Position numbers and translations under genes: made by a program. Under the pieces are notes generated by a model. It was given only the letters and a program-made list of their open reading frames with translations. It was not told the origin of the DNA and searched no databases. Of a DNA stretch of 64,000 nt, positions 1 to 8,084 are shown one piece after another. The number at the start of each line of letters is the position of its first letter. Position 1 is the stretch's first letter. The DNA comes from UBA830 sp002295635 (GTDB taxonomy: Bacteria; Pseudomonadota; Alphaproteobacteria; MPNO01; UBA830), in the NCBI GenBank assembly GCA_002295635.1, contig DBHK01000027.1, positions 310,001 through 374,000 of the forward strand, given 5' to 3'.

Positions 1-2
1 AC

Positions 3-971
3 GCGCCTAGTTACACAAAAGTATTTGCCGAGAGCCTCATAAAGGAGGCGCGTGAGGACAACAAAATCGTCGCTATTACGGCTGCGATGCCATCAGGAAC
101 TGGGCTTGATATGTTTGGAAGTGAATTTCCTGATCGTACTTTCGACGTTGGACTGGCGGAACAGCACGCGGTGACTTTCGCGGCGGGGCTTGCTGCTGAC
201 GGTATGAAGCCCTTCGCGACTATTTATTCTACCTTTCTACAACGAGCATTTGATCAGATCGTACACGATGTTGCTCTACAAAATCTGCCCGTGCGTTTTG
301 CAATGGACCGAGCCGGCTATGTTGGTGCAGACGGTCAGACTCATTGCGGTGCATACGATATTGCGTATCTCGGTTGCCTGCCCAACATGATTATCATGTC
401 CCCGTCTGACGAAGCCGAACTCGTACATATGGTGGCGACCGCTGCCGATATCGATAACGCACCCTGCGCTTTCCGCTATCCGCGTGGTGAGGGTGTCGGT
501 GCCGAACTTCCGGAACGCGGAGAAATTCTCGCTATCGGTAGGGGGCGAATATTGTGCGAGGGAACCAAGATCGCGCTCTTATCCTATGGAACGAGGCTCC
601 AAGATTGTATGGATGCGGCTAAAGAATTGAATGCGCGCGGACTTTTTACCACTGTCGCCGACGCCCGCTTTGCAAAACCGCTGGATGAGGATATGGTTCG
701 GCGCTTGGCGGAGGCTCACGAAGTGCTAGTCACCGTCGAAGAGGGGTCAGTCGGTGGCTTCGGCTCGCAGGTGGCGCAATTCCTTGCGATGGATGGCGTA
801 TTTGACACCGGACTTAAATTCCGCCCGATGGTGATGCCAGATCTCTTCCTTGATCAGGATCTTCCAAGGCGACAGGTGGAAATTGCCGGACTTTCTAATA
901 CTGATATTGTTGCTACTGCAATGGCAGCCTTGGGGATCGAAATGTTACCCTTTGAAAACGAGAGGGCTTGA
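3..971 (+). CDS. dxs: 1-deoxy-D-xylulose-5-phosphate synthase (3' part)
   Basis: This is the C-terminal part (322 residues) of DXS, the thiamine-diphosphate enzyme that joins pyruvate and glyceraldehyde 3-phosphate in the first step of the MEP isoprenoid pathway. The frame is open from base 3 and the 5' part lies outside the window. The AEQHAVTFAAGLA stretch (bases about 156-194) holds the catalytic glutamate of the pyrimidine-binding domain, and the transketolase C-terminal domain follows. The gene stops at TGA 969-971, and tlyA continues in the same reading frame only a few bases later. The later MEP gene ispH lies at about 40 kb. Confidence 0.97.
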   Translation, partial: APSYTKVFAESLIKEAREDNKIVAITAAMPSGTGLDMFGSEFPDRTFDVGLAEQHAVTFAAGLAADGMKPFATIYSTFLQRAFDQIVHDVALQNLPVRFAMDRAGYVGADGQTHCGAYDIAYLGCLPNMIIMSPSDEAELVHMVATAADIDNAPCAFRYPRGEGVGAELPERGEILAIGRGRILCEGTKIALLSYGTRLQDCMDAAKELNARGLFTTVADARFAKPLDEDMVRRLAEAHEVLVTVEEGSVGGFGSQVAQFLAMDGVFDTGLKFRPMVMPDLFLDQDLPRRQVEIAGLSNTDIVATAMAALGIEMLPFENERA

Positions 972-974
972 ACA

Positions 975-1718
975 ACGTCCCGCCGAGCGCGACCCGATAT
1001 TTTGCTCGTGGAGCGAGGTCTGGTAGACAATATTGAACAGGCTAGGGCTGAAATTATGTCCGGTAAGGTTTTCTCCGGCGAACAGCGGATCGAAAAGCCA
1101 GGCACACCGATTTCGATTGAAATGCCGATAGAGGTTCGTCGCCCAGATCATCCGTGGGTGTCACGCGGTGGTATTAAGCTCTACCACGCGCTCGACCATT
1201 TCGAAATTGGCGTTACCGGCGTCACTGCGATTGATGTGGGAGCGTCGACGGGCGGTTTCACCGATGTCTTGCTTTCTTGTGGCGCGGCCCATGTATACGC
1301 TGTCGATGTAGGGTATGGGCAACTTCACTGGAGGTTACGGAAAGATAACCGGGTATCAGTGCTCGAACGACAAAACGCCCGAGACCTCAACCGAGCCCAA
1401 ATACCAATCTCAGTTGGCGCGGTCGTTTGCGATGTAAGTTTCACCAGTCTTGAGAGAGCACTGCCAGTACCGATGAATTTTGTCGCGCCGGGTGCATTTT
1501 TGGTGGCGCTTATTAAACCTCAATTTGAGGTTGCTAAAAAAGATGTTGGACATGGTGGTATAGTGCGTGATCCAGGCTTGCATCGGGAGGTCTGTAACCG
1601 AATTCAGAACTGGCTGAAAAATTTGTCGGGATGGACTGTTTTGGGAGTCGAGGAGAGCCCGATTAAAGGGACGGGGGGCAATACGGAGTTTTTGATTGCC
1701 GCTCGTTTCGAAAGCTGA
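975..1718 (+). CDS. tlyA: TlyA-type rRNA/hemolysin-like methyltransferase, non-canonical start
   Basis: TlyA-family proteins combine an N-terminal S4 RNA-binding domain with an FtsJ/RrmJ-type SAM methyltransferase and 2'-O-methylate rRNA in characterised members. The S4 segment (LLVERGLVDN) opens the protein. The SAM motif DVGASTGGFTD follows, and the K-D-K-E catalytic residues are visible in GGIKL, VCDVSF, LIKPQFE and GNTEF. Family resemblance starts upstream of the first canonical in-frame start (TTG 1002): the bases from ACG 975 read SRRARPDILLVERG, matching the usual N-terminus. No ATG or GTG lies between the dxs stop and TTG 1002. A GAGAGGG ribosome-binding-like run sits 8 bases before ACG 975. 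I give 975 as the probable original start; use of TTG 1002 would clip the S4 domain. Confidence 0.85.
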   Translation, partial: TSRRARPDILLVERGLVDNIEQARAEIMSGKVFSGEQRIEKPGTPISIEMPIEVRRPDHPWVSRGGIKLYHALDHFEIGVTGVTAIDVGASTGGFTDVLLSCGAAHVYAVDVGYGQLHWRLRKDNRVSVLERQNARDLNRAQIPISVGAVVCDVSFTSLERALPVPMNFVAPGAFLVALIKPQFEVAKKDVGHGGIVRDPGLHREVCNRIQNWLKNLSGWTVLGVEESPIKGTGGNTEFLIAARFES

Positions 1719-2092
1719 TGGATGCTAAAATCCAGAGTATTGGTAGTCTTGGAGATGGTACAGTAACGACTGGAAACGGCTCGATATATGTTTCTGAGGC
1801 ACTTGGTCATTGCGGTATTACTACGGAGATACGTGACCGTGAGCGGTAACCACTCAGGACTTCGAAACTCGAGTGGTTCGACGCCGTAGTTATCGATCCA
1901 CAACGCGCTGGTGCTGCTTCATATAGCGCCCAACTAGCGGCCTCCGCGGTGCCTCTAGTCGCACGCCTTTGATGTAGCGCTATGATTTTTGCCTGGGATT
2001 CCGGTCTTATTAATAATGGGTTTAAAATGGGCCTCGATCAGCCAATCGACCAATTTCTTTGGCCCGCCAAATCAAACTTGCAACAGTTTTCC
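1718..2092 (+). pseudogene. Remnant of RlmD/RumA-type 23S rRNA uracil-C5 methyltransferase
   Basis: The ATG at 1718 overlaps the tlyA stop and opens a TRAM-domain-like start (residues IQSIGSLGDGTV). That piece stops at TAA 1847-1849. The same frame then resumes with residues matching the C-terminal end of the family: WFDAVVIDPQRAGA from about 1874, where the family has DPPRAGA, then LAASAVPLVA. After TGA 1970-1972 it continues with NNGFKMG and QPIDQFLW, the usual family tail. The central part, including the 4Fe-4S cysteines and most of the SAM fold, is missing. An intact gene would be over 1 kb. I read this as an internal in-frame deletion followed by nonsense and missense decay. The family assignment rests on the preserved motifs. 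Confidence 0.8.
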
Positions 2093-2310
2093 ATAGAGAA
2101 CGATACAGATACTTTAATCATCACCAATAGCTCGAAAACTATATAACGTATTTAACAACACCCCGAGACGAATGATTATCGCTTTTTGGGAATAAGAAAA
2201 CGTATTATGACTGAACTTGATTATGTCAAATGGTAAGCCATCGGAGAAAGATCCCGATCACTGATTTTTCAAACGGTCTAAATAACCGGATAACTGAAGG
2301 AGTGTGCTCG

Positions 2311-3381
2311 TCAACCTACCTGCCCTCGATGTCTCAGTAAATGATCGGCAAGAATGCAGGCCATCATTGCCTCCCCCACAGGTACACCTCGAATTCCGAC
2401 ACATGGGTCATGGCGCCCCTTAGTCTCGATCTCCGTGTTTTTCCCTTGCCGGGTTACGGTTTTCCTTGGGGTGAGGATCGAACTGGTCGGTTTAACCGCA
2501 AATCGGATAATTATATCCTGCCCGGTGGAGATACCGCCTAAAATGCCGCCAGCAGCATTAGACTGAAATTCGACCTCTCCGTTCTTCATCCGCATTTCGT
2601 CGGCGTTGTCTTCCCCTGAGAGCGCAGCAGCGCCAAAGCCCGCGCCAATTTCAACCCCCTTGACGGCATTAATACTCATTATCGCGGCCGCGAGGTCCGC
2701 ATCAAGTTTTCCATATACCGGCGCACCAAGCCCGGCCGGAACGCCCGACGCCACAATTTGGATTACTGAACCAACCGACGACCCTTGTTTGCGAACGCCG
2801 TCTAGATATGATTCCCACTCTTTCGCTGCCGCCGAGTCGGGGCACCAAAAAGGGTTCTTACCTACACTGGCCCAGTGCCATTTTTTATTATCAATTCCCA
2901 TTGCGCCCATCTGCACCATGGCTCCCCGGATCTTGATCTTACTACCCAGAATTTTGCGGGCGACAGCACCAGCAGCTACCCGGCACGCAGTTTCGCGGGC
3001 CGAAGACCGACCACCACCCCGGTAATCACGGATACCATATTTTTTCCAGTAGGAGTAATCGGCATGGCCTGGTCTAAACTTGTCTTTAATTGTGGTGTAA
3101 TCTCTCGACCGGGCATCTTGGTTACGGATCATCAGGCTTAGGGCGGTGCCTGTTGTTTTTCCCTGAAACACACCAGAGAGAATTTCCACGGTATCCGGTT
3201 CCTTGCGTTGAGTAACAAAGCGAGAAGAACCGGGCTTGCGTTTGTCCAGCCATGCCTGGATATCCTTTGTATCCAGCTTGATTCCCGGTGGTACGCCATC
3301 CAAAACACAGCCGATAGCAGGTCCGTGACTTTCTCCCCAAGTCGACACGCGGAAAAGGTGACCAAAACTATTGTCGGTCAT
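2311..3381 (-). CDS. aroC: Chorismate synthase
   Basis: Chorismate synthase uses reduced FMN to eliminate phosphate from 5-enolpyruvylshikimate-3-phosphate, the last step of the shikimate pathway. The 356-residue product has the usual family length. It carries signature regions GESHGPAIGCVLDGVPPG near residue 17, a basic RPGHADYSYW segment near 103, GGGRSSARET near 122 and a C-terminal DPCVGIRGVPVGEA stretch. It starts only three bases after the fabI stop, so the two are probably cotranscribed. Nothing about the protein looks damaged. Confidence 0.98.
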   Translation of the reverse strand: MTDNSFGHLFRVSTWGESHGPAIGCVLDGVPPGIKLDTKDIQAWLDKRKPGSSRFVTQRKEPDTVEILSGVFQGKTTGTALSLMIRNQDARSRDYTTIKDKFRPGHADYSYWKKYGIRDYRGGGRSSARETACRVAAGAVARKILGSKIKIRGAMVQMGAMGIDNKKWHWASVGKNPFWCPDSAAAKEWESYLDGVRKQGSSVGSVIQIVASGVPAGLGAPVYGKLDADLAAAIMSINAVKGVEIGAGFGAAALSGEDNADEMRMKNGEVEFQSNAAGGILGGISTGQDIIIRFAVKPTSSILTPRKTVTRQGKNTEIETKGRHDPCVGIRGVPVGEAMMACILADHLLRHRGQVG

Positions 3382-3384
3382 GGG

Positions 3385-4206
3385 CTATTTTTCCTGCACG
3401 ACCGATATGTCCGGGGAGTCAACAGCTTTCATGCCAACGACATGGTAGCCAGAGTCAACGTGATGTACTTCTCCAGTTACGCCTGTCGATAGGTCGGACA
3501 GCAAGTACAAGCCCGCACCGCCTACCTCGTCTATCGTAACATTACGTTTCATAGGCGAATTATATTCGTTCCACTTGAGGATGTAGCGGAAATCTCCAAT
3601 ACCGGATGCCGCCAGTGTTTTAATCGGGCCAGCAGAAATAGCATTAACCCGGATTTTGTCGCGGCCGAGATCGACAGCTAAATATTTCACGCTTGCCTCC
3701 AGCGCCGCCTTGGCGACGCCCATGACATTATAGTGGGGCACTACACGCTCGGCGCCTGCGTATGTCAGCGTCAGCAGGCTACCTCCGTTTCTCATTACCG
3801 GTGCTGCGCGCTGGCAGATGGCGGTAAAGGAATAACAAGAGATTTCCATCGTACGGGCAAAATTATCGTGTGTCGTGTCTACGTAACGGCCTTTCAACTG
3901 GTCCTTGTCAGAATAAGCGATCGCGTGCACAACAAAATCCATATCGCCCCAATCCTCATACAACGTCGAGAATACATTATCGATGCTCTCCGGGTCGGTA
4001 ACGTCGCAGGGTAGGACACGCTCGGAATCGATAGACTCAGCTAAAGGGCGCACGCGCCTCTCAAGAGCCTCACCTTGGAATGTGAAGGCGACTTCAGCGC
4101 CGTGTTGCGCCAGTGCTTTGCTTATTCCCCAAGCAATGGAGCGATCATTTGCGACCCCCATCACTAATCCACGTTTCCCGTGCATCAAAGCTGCCGCGTC
4201 TGACAT
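3385..4206 (-). CDS. fabI: Enoyl-[acyl-carrier-protein] reductase (NADH)
   Basis: FabI reduces enoyl-ACP in the last step of each fatty-acid elongation cycle. The 273-residue protein is an atypical short-chain dehydrogenase with a nucleotide-binding region GVANDRSIAWGIS and the FabI active site, in which the tyrosines of TYAGAERVVPHYNVMG are followed by the VAK lysine. I chose the ATG at 4206 because the family start (SDAAALMHGKRG) begins there and a GAGGTAGGG ribosome-binding site precedes it. The open frame extends 21 codons further upstream, but that stretch is not family-like. It is the first gene of a likely fabI-aroC operon. Confidence 0.97.
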   Translation of the reverse strand: MSDAAALMHGKRGLVMGVANDRSIAWGISKALAQHGAEVAFTFQGEALERRVRPLAESIDSERVLPCDVTDPESIDNVFSTLYEDWGDMDFVVHAIAYSDKDQLKGRYVDTTHDNFARTMEISCYSFTAICQRAAPVMRNGGSLLTLTYAGAERVVPHYNVMGVAKAALEASVKYLAVDLGRDKIRVNAISAGPIKTLAASGIGDFRYILKWNEYNSPMKRNVTIDEVGGAGLYLLSDLSTGVTGEVHHVDSGYHVVGMKAVDSPDISVVQEK

Positions 4207-4683
4207 CCCTACCTCACAGTTCCACACCGCGGGCCGCACAGAAACAGCACGAACCACATATTTTGGCATCCTACACCATCGTTCCGACTGGTCAATTTGC
4301 GAAGAAGTCCATGATTTAGCGCGCTGACCTCGTTGCGGTTGTTGTTATCGGGTTCGTGCGTACTAATAATTAGTTCGGCCCGATTATCTTCCATAGAATT
4401 CTGAACCATATTCCATAGCCTATTCATCTTACCTTCAAAGAGCATACCAATCTCTAAACTCAAGCCGTTCGCTGCTATATTTTTGACGTAAAAGAGAAGT
4501 TTGTGGAGGACTATATATGATATCTCTTTTGCGATGTTATTAGGCCTTTTACTCCGATGGCCTCAGTCCTTCTTAATCAAGAAGGATTGCATCGTTACGT
4601 CTCAGCCGGTATTCAACGGCCATTGAAGTCTACGCCTTTTTGACGGAGAGTTATCCGTTCAGGTTGTCGTCGGAGTTATAGCA
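4207..4683. other. Divergent fabI/pdxH intergenic region, no gene recognised
   Basis: This 477-base stretch lies between divergently oriented fabI and pdxH and should hold both promoters. I found no convincing coding sequence in either direction. An 84-codon minus-strand frame exists but resembles nothing I know and overlaps the fabI ribosome-binding region. The one clear structure is the short perfect inverted repeat at 4567-4586. Confidence 0.6.
4567..4586. repeat. Perfect 8-bp inverted repeat, 4-base loop
   Basis: The sequence TCCTTCTT-AATC-AAGAAGGA forms a perfect 8-bp hairpin or dyad about 100 bases upstream of pdxH. It has no T-run on either side, so an intrinsic terminator is unlikely. 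A regulator binding site or chance are both possible. Confidence 0.5.
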
Positions 4684-5310
4684 ATGTGCGAAGTTCGGCA
4701 AGCAAAAGGTAAGCATATGACGGGAGAAGACCAAAACGATCCGACCGCCCTATTTCAGGTATGGCTCGATGAGGCGCATGAAACTGAACCGAACGATCCA
4801 ACGGCAATGACCTTGGCGACGGTTTCCCCGGATGGTACGCCCTCGGCACGAATGGTGCTGCTTAAGGAGGTGGACAAGAAAGGTTTCGTTTTCTACTCCA
4901 ACACAGAGAGTAAAAAGGGTGTGGACTTAAACTCGACGGGTAAGGCGGCTTTGGTCTTTCACTGGAAATCTCTGCGACGACAGGTGCGGGTATCAGGCCC
5001 GACGGAACGCGTACACGACAGCGAAGCTGACGACTATTTCGCGAGCCGCCCCAGAGGCAGCCAAATCGGCGCTTGGGCTTCAGACCAATCACGTCCGCTT
5101 GAAGGCCGGTTTGAGTTAGAGAAGCGGGTTGCGCGCTTCGCTGCCAAGTTCGGTACCGGCAAAGTGCCGCGACCACCGTTCTGGACTGGCTATCGGGTGA
5201 CTCCCCTTGAGATTGAATTCTGGCAGGATAAGCCGTTCCGTCTACATGAGCGTATTGTATATAGCCGCCAGGCAAATGGTGATTGGATAACTGGCAGGAT
5301 ATTTCCCTAA
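4684..5310 (+). CDS. pdxH: Pyridoxine/pyridoxamine 5'-phosphate oxidase
   Basis: PdxH is the FMN-dependent oxidase that makes pyridoxal 5'-phosphate, the cofactor of several enzymes in this window (HemA, the aminotransferase, ThrC, GcvP). The 208-residue product has the split-barrel fold sequence: an MTLATVSPDGTPSARMVLLK strand region, HWKSLRRQVRVSG, RPRGSQIGAWAS and the C-terminal PPFWTGYRVTPLEIEFWQ region ending in GRIFP. The ATG at 4684 has GGAG about ten bases upstream. A second ATG at 4717 with AAGG before it gives a more typical N-terminus, so the start is uncertain by 11 codons. Confidence 0.97.
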   Translation: MCEVRQAKGKHMTGEDQNDPTALFQVWLDEAHETEPNDPTAMTLATVSPDGTPSARMVLLKEVDKKGFVFYSNTESKKGVDLNSTGKAALVFHWKSLRRQVRVSGPTERVHDSEADDYFASRPRGSQIGAWASDQSRPLEGRFELEKRVARFAAKFGTGKVPRPPFWTGYRVTPLEIEFWQDKPFRLHERIVYSRQANGDWITGRIFP

Positions 5311-5603
5311 AAGATATAGATCCTGCGCAGTGGGCCGGAATTAATCCTTTTGTTTAGTTTTAAACGGAAAGAAGCGGATTATTATTTCCTTAATGACTGA
5401 TATGGCGTTTAGTATCTCCCGCCCTAACCCCCCTCTAATAGCTATAAACGCCTGATAGTTGTCGAGAGTTTCCGATAAGCGTTAATACGTGGTTAGAATT
5501 TGACGCTTGAAGATGTAGATAAAACCCAGCATTCTTAGGTTGTAACCATTAGGTGGGTCGGTATGGCCAACGCGCTACCGGCTAGAATAGCTCGGGAGGC
5601 ACG

Positions 5604-6470
5604 ATGAGTTTCAAGACAATTCTGGTTCCTATCAGTTCGCCGGAAGCAAGCAGATCGACGTTAGATGCTGCATTACTGGTGGCGAAGCGCTGGGGATCCC
5701 ATATAGAAGCGTTACACGTTCGCGCCGATCCGCGCGGCCTCGTCCCGTATACCGGCGAGGGTATGGACGGTTCCATGATCGAGGAAATCATGGACGTGAC
5801 ACAGCGAGAAGGTAATGCTCGCGCTAGCGAAACCAAAGCCATGTTCGAAACTTTTTGTACCGAAAATACACTGACTATAAGCGACACGCCATCAGCTGAG
5901 GCCAAGGTCACGGTGTCTTGGTCTGAAGACACGGGACGTGAAGATGAGATCGTTGCGCTTAAAGGGCGGCTCTATGATTTGATCATCGTGGGCCGTCCGC
6001 TGGCCACATCACCACTCCCGTCGCCGATCACGCTAGAAGCGGCACTACATGATACCGGCCGGCCAATACTTGTGGTACCACCGGAGACACCGACCGATAT
6101 CGCCGGGCATATTGCAATCGCTTGGGAGGCGAGCCCGGAGGCCGCCCGCACTATCGCCGTTTCGATTCAGTCGCTGTCTCTGGCAGAGAAGGTAAGTATT
6201 TTGGCGCCGAAATTGCTACAACCTCTGCCTCTAAAACCCTCAGATTTGGTCGACCGTTTGATCTGGCACGGTATTACCGCCTCGATTCACGAATTCGATG
6301 CTCAGGCGGGAGGTCTTGGTGCGGCATTCCTCGCGCAAACCAGTGCAATAGGGGCCGACTTGCTGGTTAAGGGCGCATACTCGCAGAGTCGGCTTCGCCA
6401 GATGGTTCTCGGCGGTCGTACACGCCATATCCTTAATCATACTACCATTCCAACTCTTCTAGCGAAGTAA
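5604..6470 (+). CDS. Universal stress protein, tandem Usp domains
   Basis: This 288-residue protein contains two universal-stress-protein domains in series. The first runs from FKTILVPISS to the ILVVPPE segment near residue 157, and the second from HIAIAWEASPEA to the C-terminus. The second domain ends in the ATP-binding pattern of the family (VKGAYSQSR ... VLGGRTRHIL). Such proteins bind ATP and support stress survival, with a poorly defined biochemical role. A clear GGGAGG ribosome-binding site precedes the ATG. It stands alone between pdxH and an SDR gene, 21 bases before the latter, which may be cotranscribed. Confidence 0.9.
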   Translation: MSFKTILVPISSPEASRSTLDAALLVAKRWGSHIEALHVRADPRGLVPYTGEGMDGSMIEEIMDVTQREGNARASETKAMFETFCTENTLTISDTPSAEAKVTVSWSEDTGREDEIVALKGRLYDLIIVGRPLATSPLPSPITLEAALHDTGRPILVVPPETPTDIAGHIAIAWEASPEAARTIAVSIQSLSLAEKVSILAPKLLQPLPLKPSDLVDRLIWHGITASIHEFDAQAGGLGAAFLAQTSAIGADLLVKGAYSQSRLRQMVLGGRTRHILNHTTIPTLLAK

Positions 6471-6491
6471 TGAACACAGTATAAATACTGA

Positions 6492-7232
6492 ATGACTGAA
6501 ATACTAAGAACTTTGATTTTGACTGGCGCTAGCCGCGGGATTGGCCATGCGACGGTACGCCGGTTTAGTGAAGCGGGCTGGCGTATAATTACATGTTCGC
6601 GCGACGATTTACCGGAGGCCTACCCCGACGATCCTAACTGGGCACACCACATTCCCACTGATCTGGGTAACGCGGATGAACTGACAGCGTTTATAGAGCA
6701 CGCAAACCAACTGATCGGCGAAGGCGGGCTATCTGCGCTGGTTAACAACGCCGCTATGTCCCCAAAGACGCCGTATAAGGAGCGGCTTGGCTGCTTGAAT
6801 GGTGACGAGGGAGCTTGGAGAGAGGTTTTTGATCTTAATTTTTTTGTACCTCTTAAACTCTGTCGGGGATTCGCAGCCGCTTTGCACCGTGGAAAGGGCG
6901 CAGTGGTAAATATCACTTCTATCGCTGGGCATCGTGCACATCCATATGCAGGCTCAGCCTATTCAGTTTCCAAGGCGGCTCTTTCATCTTTAACTAGGGA
7001 GTTGGCAGTAGAATTCGCTGAGCTGGATGTTCGGGTAAACGCTGTAGCACCAGGTGAAATTGAAACCGAAATGATCGGGCCGGAATACGAATCGCTACTC
7101 CCCCGAATACCTCTCAACCGGATGGGATCCGCCGCCGAAGTTGCCGGCGCAGTCCTACAGCTCTGTACTTCTGACTTCGGTTATGTTACCGGGACGGAAC
7201 TATTCGTTACCGGTGGTCAGCATCTTCTTTAA
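6492..7232 (+). CDS. SDR family oxidoreductase
   Basis: This is a classical short-chain dehydrogenase/reductase of 246 residues. The nucleotide-binding motif TGASRGIG lies at residues 11-18 and NNAA near 86. The catalytic set is Ser143, Tyr157 and Lys161 (YSVSK). The C-terminal GTELFVTGG is typical for the family. The substrate cannot be told from sequence; FabG-like acyl reductases and sugar or steroid dehydrogenases share this architecture. It follows the Usp gene closely on the same strand. Confidence 0.92.
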   Translation: MTEILRTLILTGASRGIGHATVRRFSEAGWRIITCSRDDLPEAYPDDPNWAHHIPTDLGNADELTAFIEHANQLIGEGGLSALVNNAAMSPKTPYKERLGCLNGDEGAWREVFDLNFFVPLKLCRGFAAALHRGKGAVVNITSIAGHRAHPYAGSAYSVSKAALSSLTRELAVEFAELDVRVNAVAPGEIETEMIGPEYESLLPRIPLNRMGSAAEVAGAVLQLCTSDFGYVTGTELFVTGGQHLL

Positions 7233-7504
7233 AAAATAGCATCTTCCATTTAGGCCTCATGACCTAGGCCAGCATACTGGCTAAAAATGAATCATTAAAT
7301 GTTGCTTACTAGCCTTGGTATTTTGGTAATAAACTCGGCGGAGTGAGACCTTTAGTGATTCCCCGTTGATCCGAACCTATCTGCAAGGAAAACCTTCGGA
7401 TCCAATTTCCGGCGTTAAAAGAAGAGCAGCATTTCGATTATGCAATAATTACTGTGATAGACAGTCGTAGCACTGATAAAGCGGTTATTTAATGTCTGTC
7501 AATG

Positions 7505-8032
7505 TCAGACGCGCTTTTGTAGATTCCGAAGCCAAGTTAAACGCCTTTTTACCAAGTCGATATCATGCGCAAGCCAGTCTTGGAAAAGTTTTTCTTCTGA
7601 CTTTGGATTATGCAAATCATTCAGGCGAGCAAGTTCGATTTCGCAGGCATCGATTAAAAGATCCACTTGGTCTCGCCGTTCACCTCGATCCAGCAAGTCC
7701 AGAAAACGCATTTTAAGGGCGATGACCAGTTTCGACATATCTGTAAGTGGTGGTCGTACCGTTGCCTTCAGCAACGTCAATAGCTCTCCTCGCCCCTGTT
7801 CGGTGAGAGAAAGAACTGCCTCGGGTTCATCGCTGTCTGAATAAATCAGACCTTCATAGCGTAAAAGCTCGATTGATGGCCCGGTCAGCTCCAGAGATGG
7901 TCCGGCGATGCGGCCAACGAACTGACGAACCGCATTTGCGAGACCCGCATAATCCAATGGCGTCTCAGACAGGATGCCGAGTAAAACAAGTCTGATTGTT
8001 TCCTTCGGAAGGAGGGAGTTATCGCTGAACAT
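7505..8032 (-). CDS. PadR-like winged-helix protein
   Basis: This is a 175-residue protein with an N-terminal winged-helix region (LLPKETIRLVLLGILSETPLDYAGL through TGPSIELLRYEGLI) followed by a wing-like LSLTEQGRGELLTLL. A helical C-terminal half rich in charged residues may dimerise, as in PadR regulators. I recognise the general fold but not a specific function. It lies 52 bases beyond the hemA end on the opposite side from the hemA promoter, so both are read from the minus strand in separate positions. It could be an autoregulator or an uncharacterised Rhodospirillales-type protein. Confidence 0.75.
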   Translation of the reverse strand: MFSDNSLLPKETIRLVLLGILSETPLDYAGLANAVRQFVGRIAGPSLELTGPSIELLRYEGLIYSDSDEPEAVLSLTEQGRGELLTLLKATVRPPLTDMSKLVIALKMRFLDLLDRGERRDQVDLLIDACEIELARLNDLHNPKSEEKLFQDWLAHDIDLVKRRLTWLRNLQKRV

Positions 8033-8084
8033 AAAGCTAATCTACCACCATAAAACTAATAAGTCTAAAGCCCTCGACTTCGAA

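Noticed and set aside
969..1001. A designed Dxs-TlyA fusion by stop-codon readthrough or selenocysteine at TGA 969
   Set aside because: Both enzymes are normally separate, and I see no structure that would support recoding. Shared frame is probably coincidence.
4209..4463. 84-codon minus-strand ORF upstream of fabI
   Set aside because: It overlaps the fabI leader and ribosome-binding site and has no recognisable domain.
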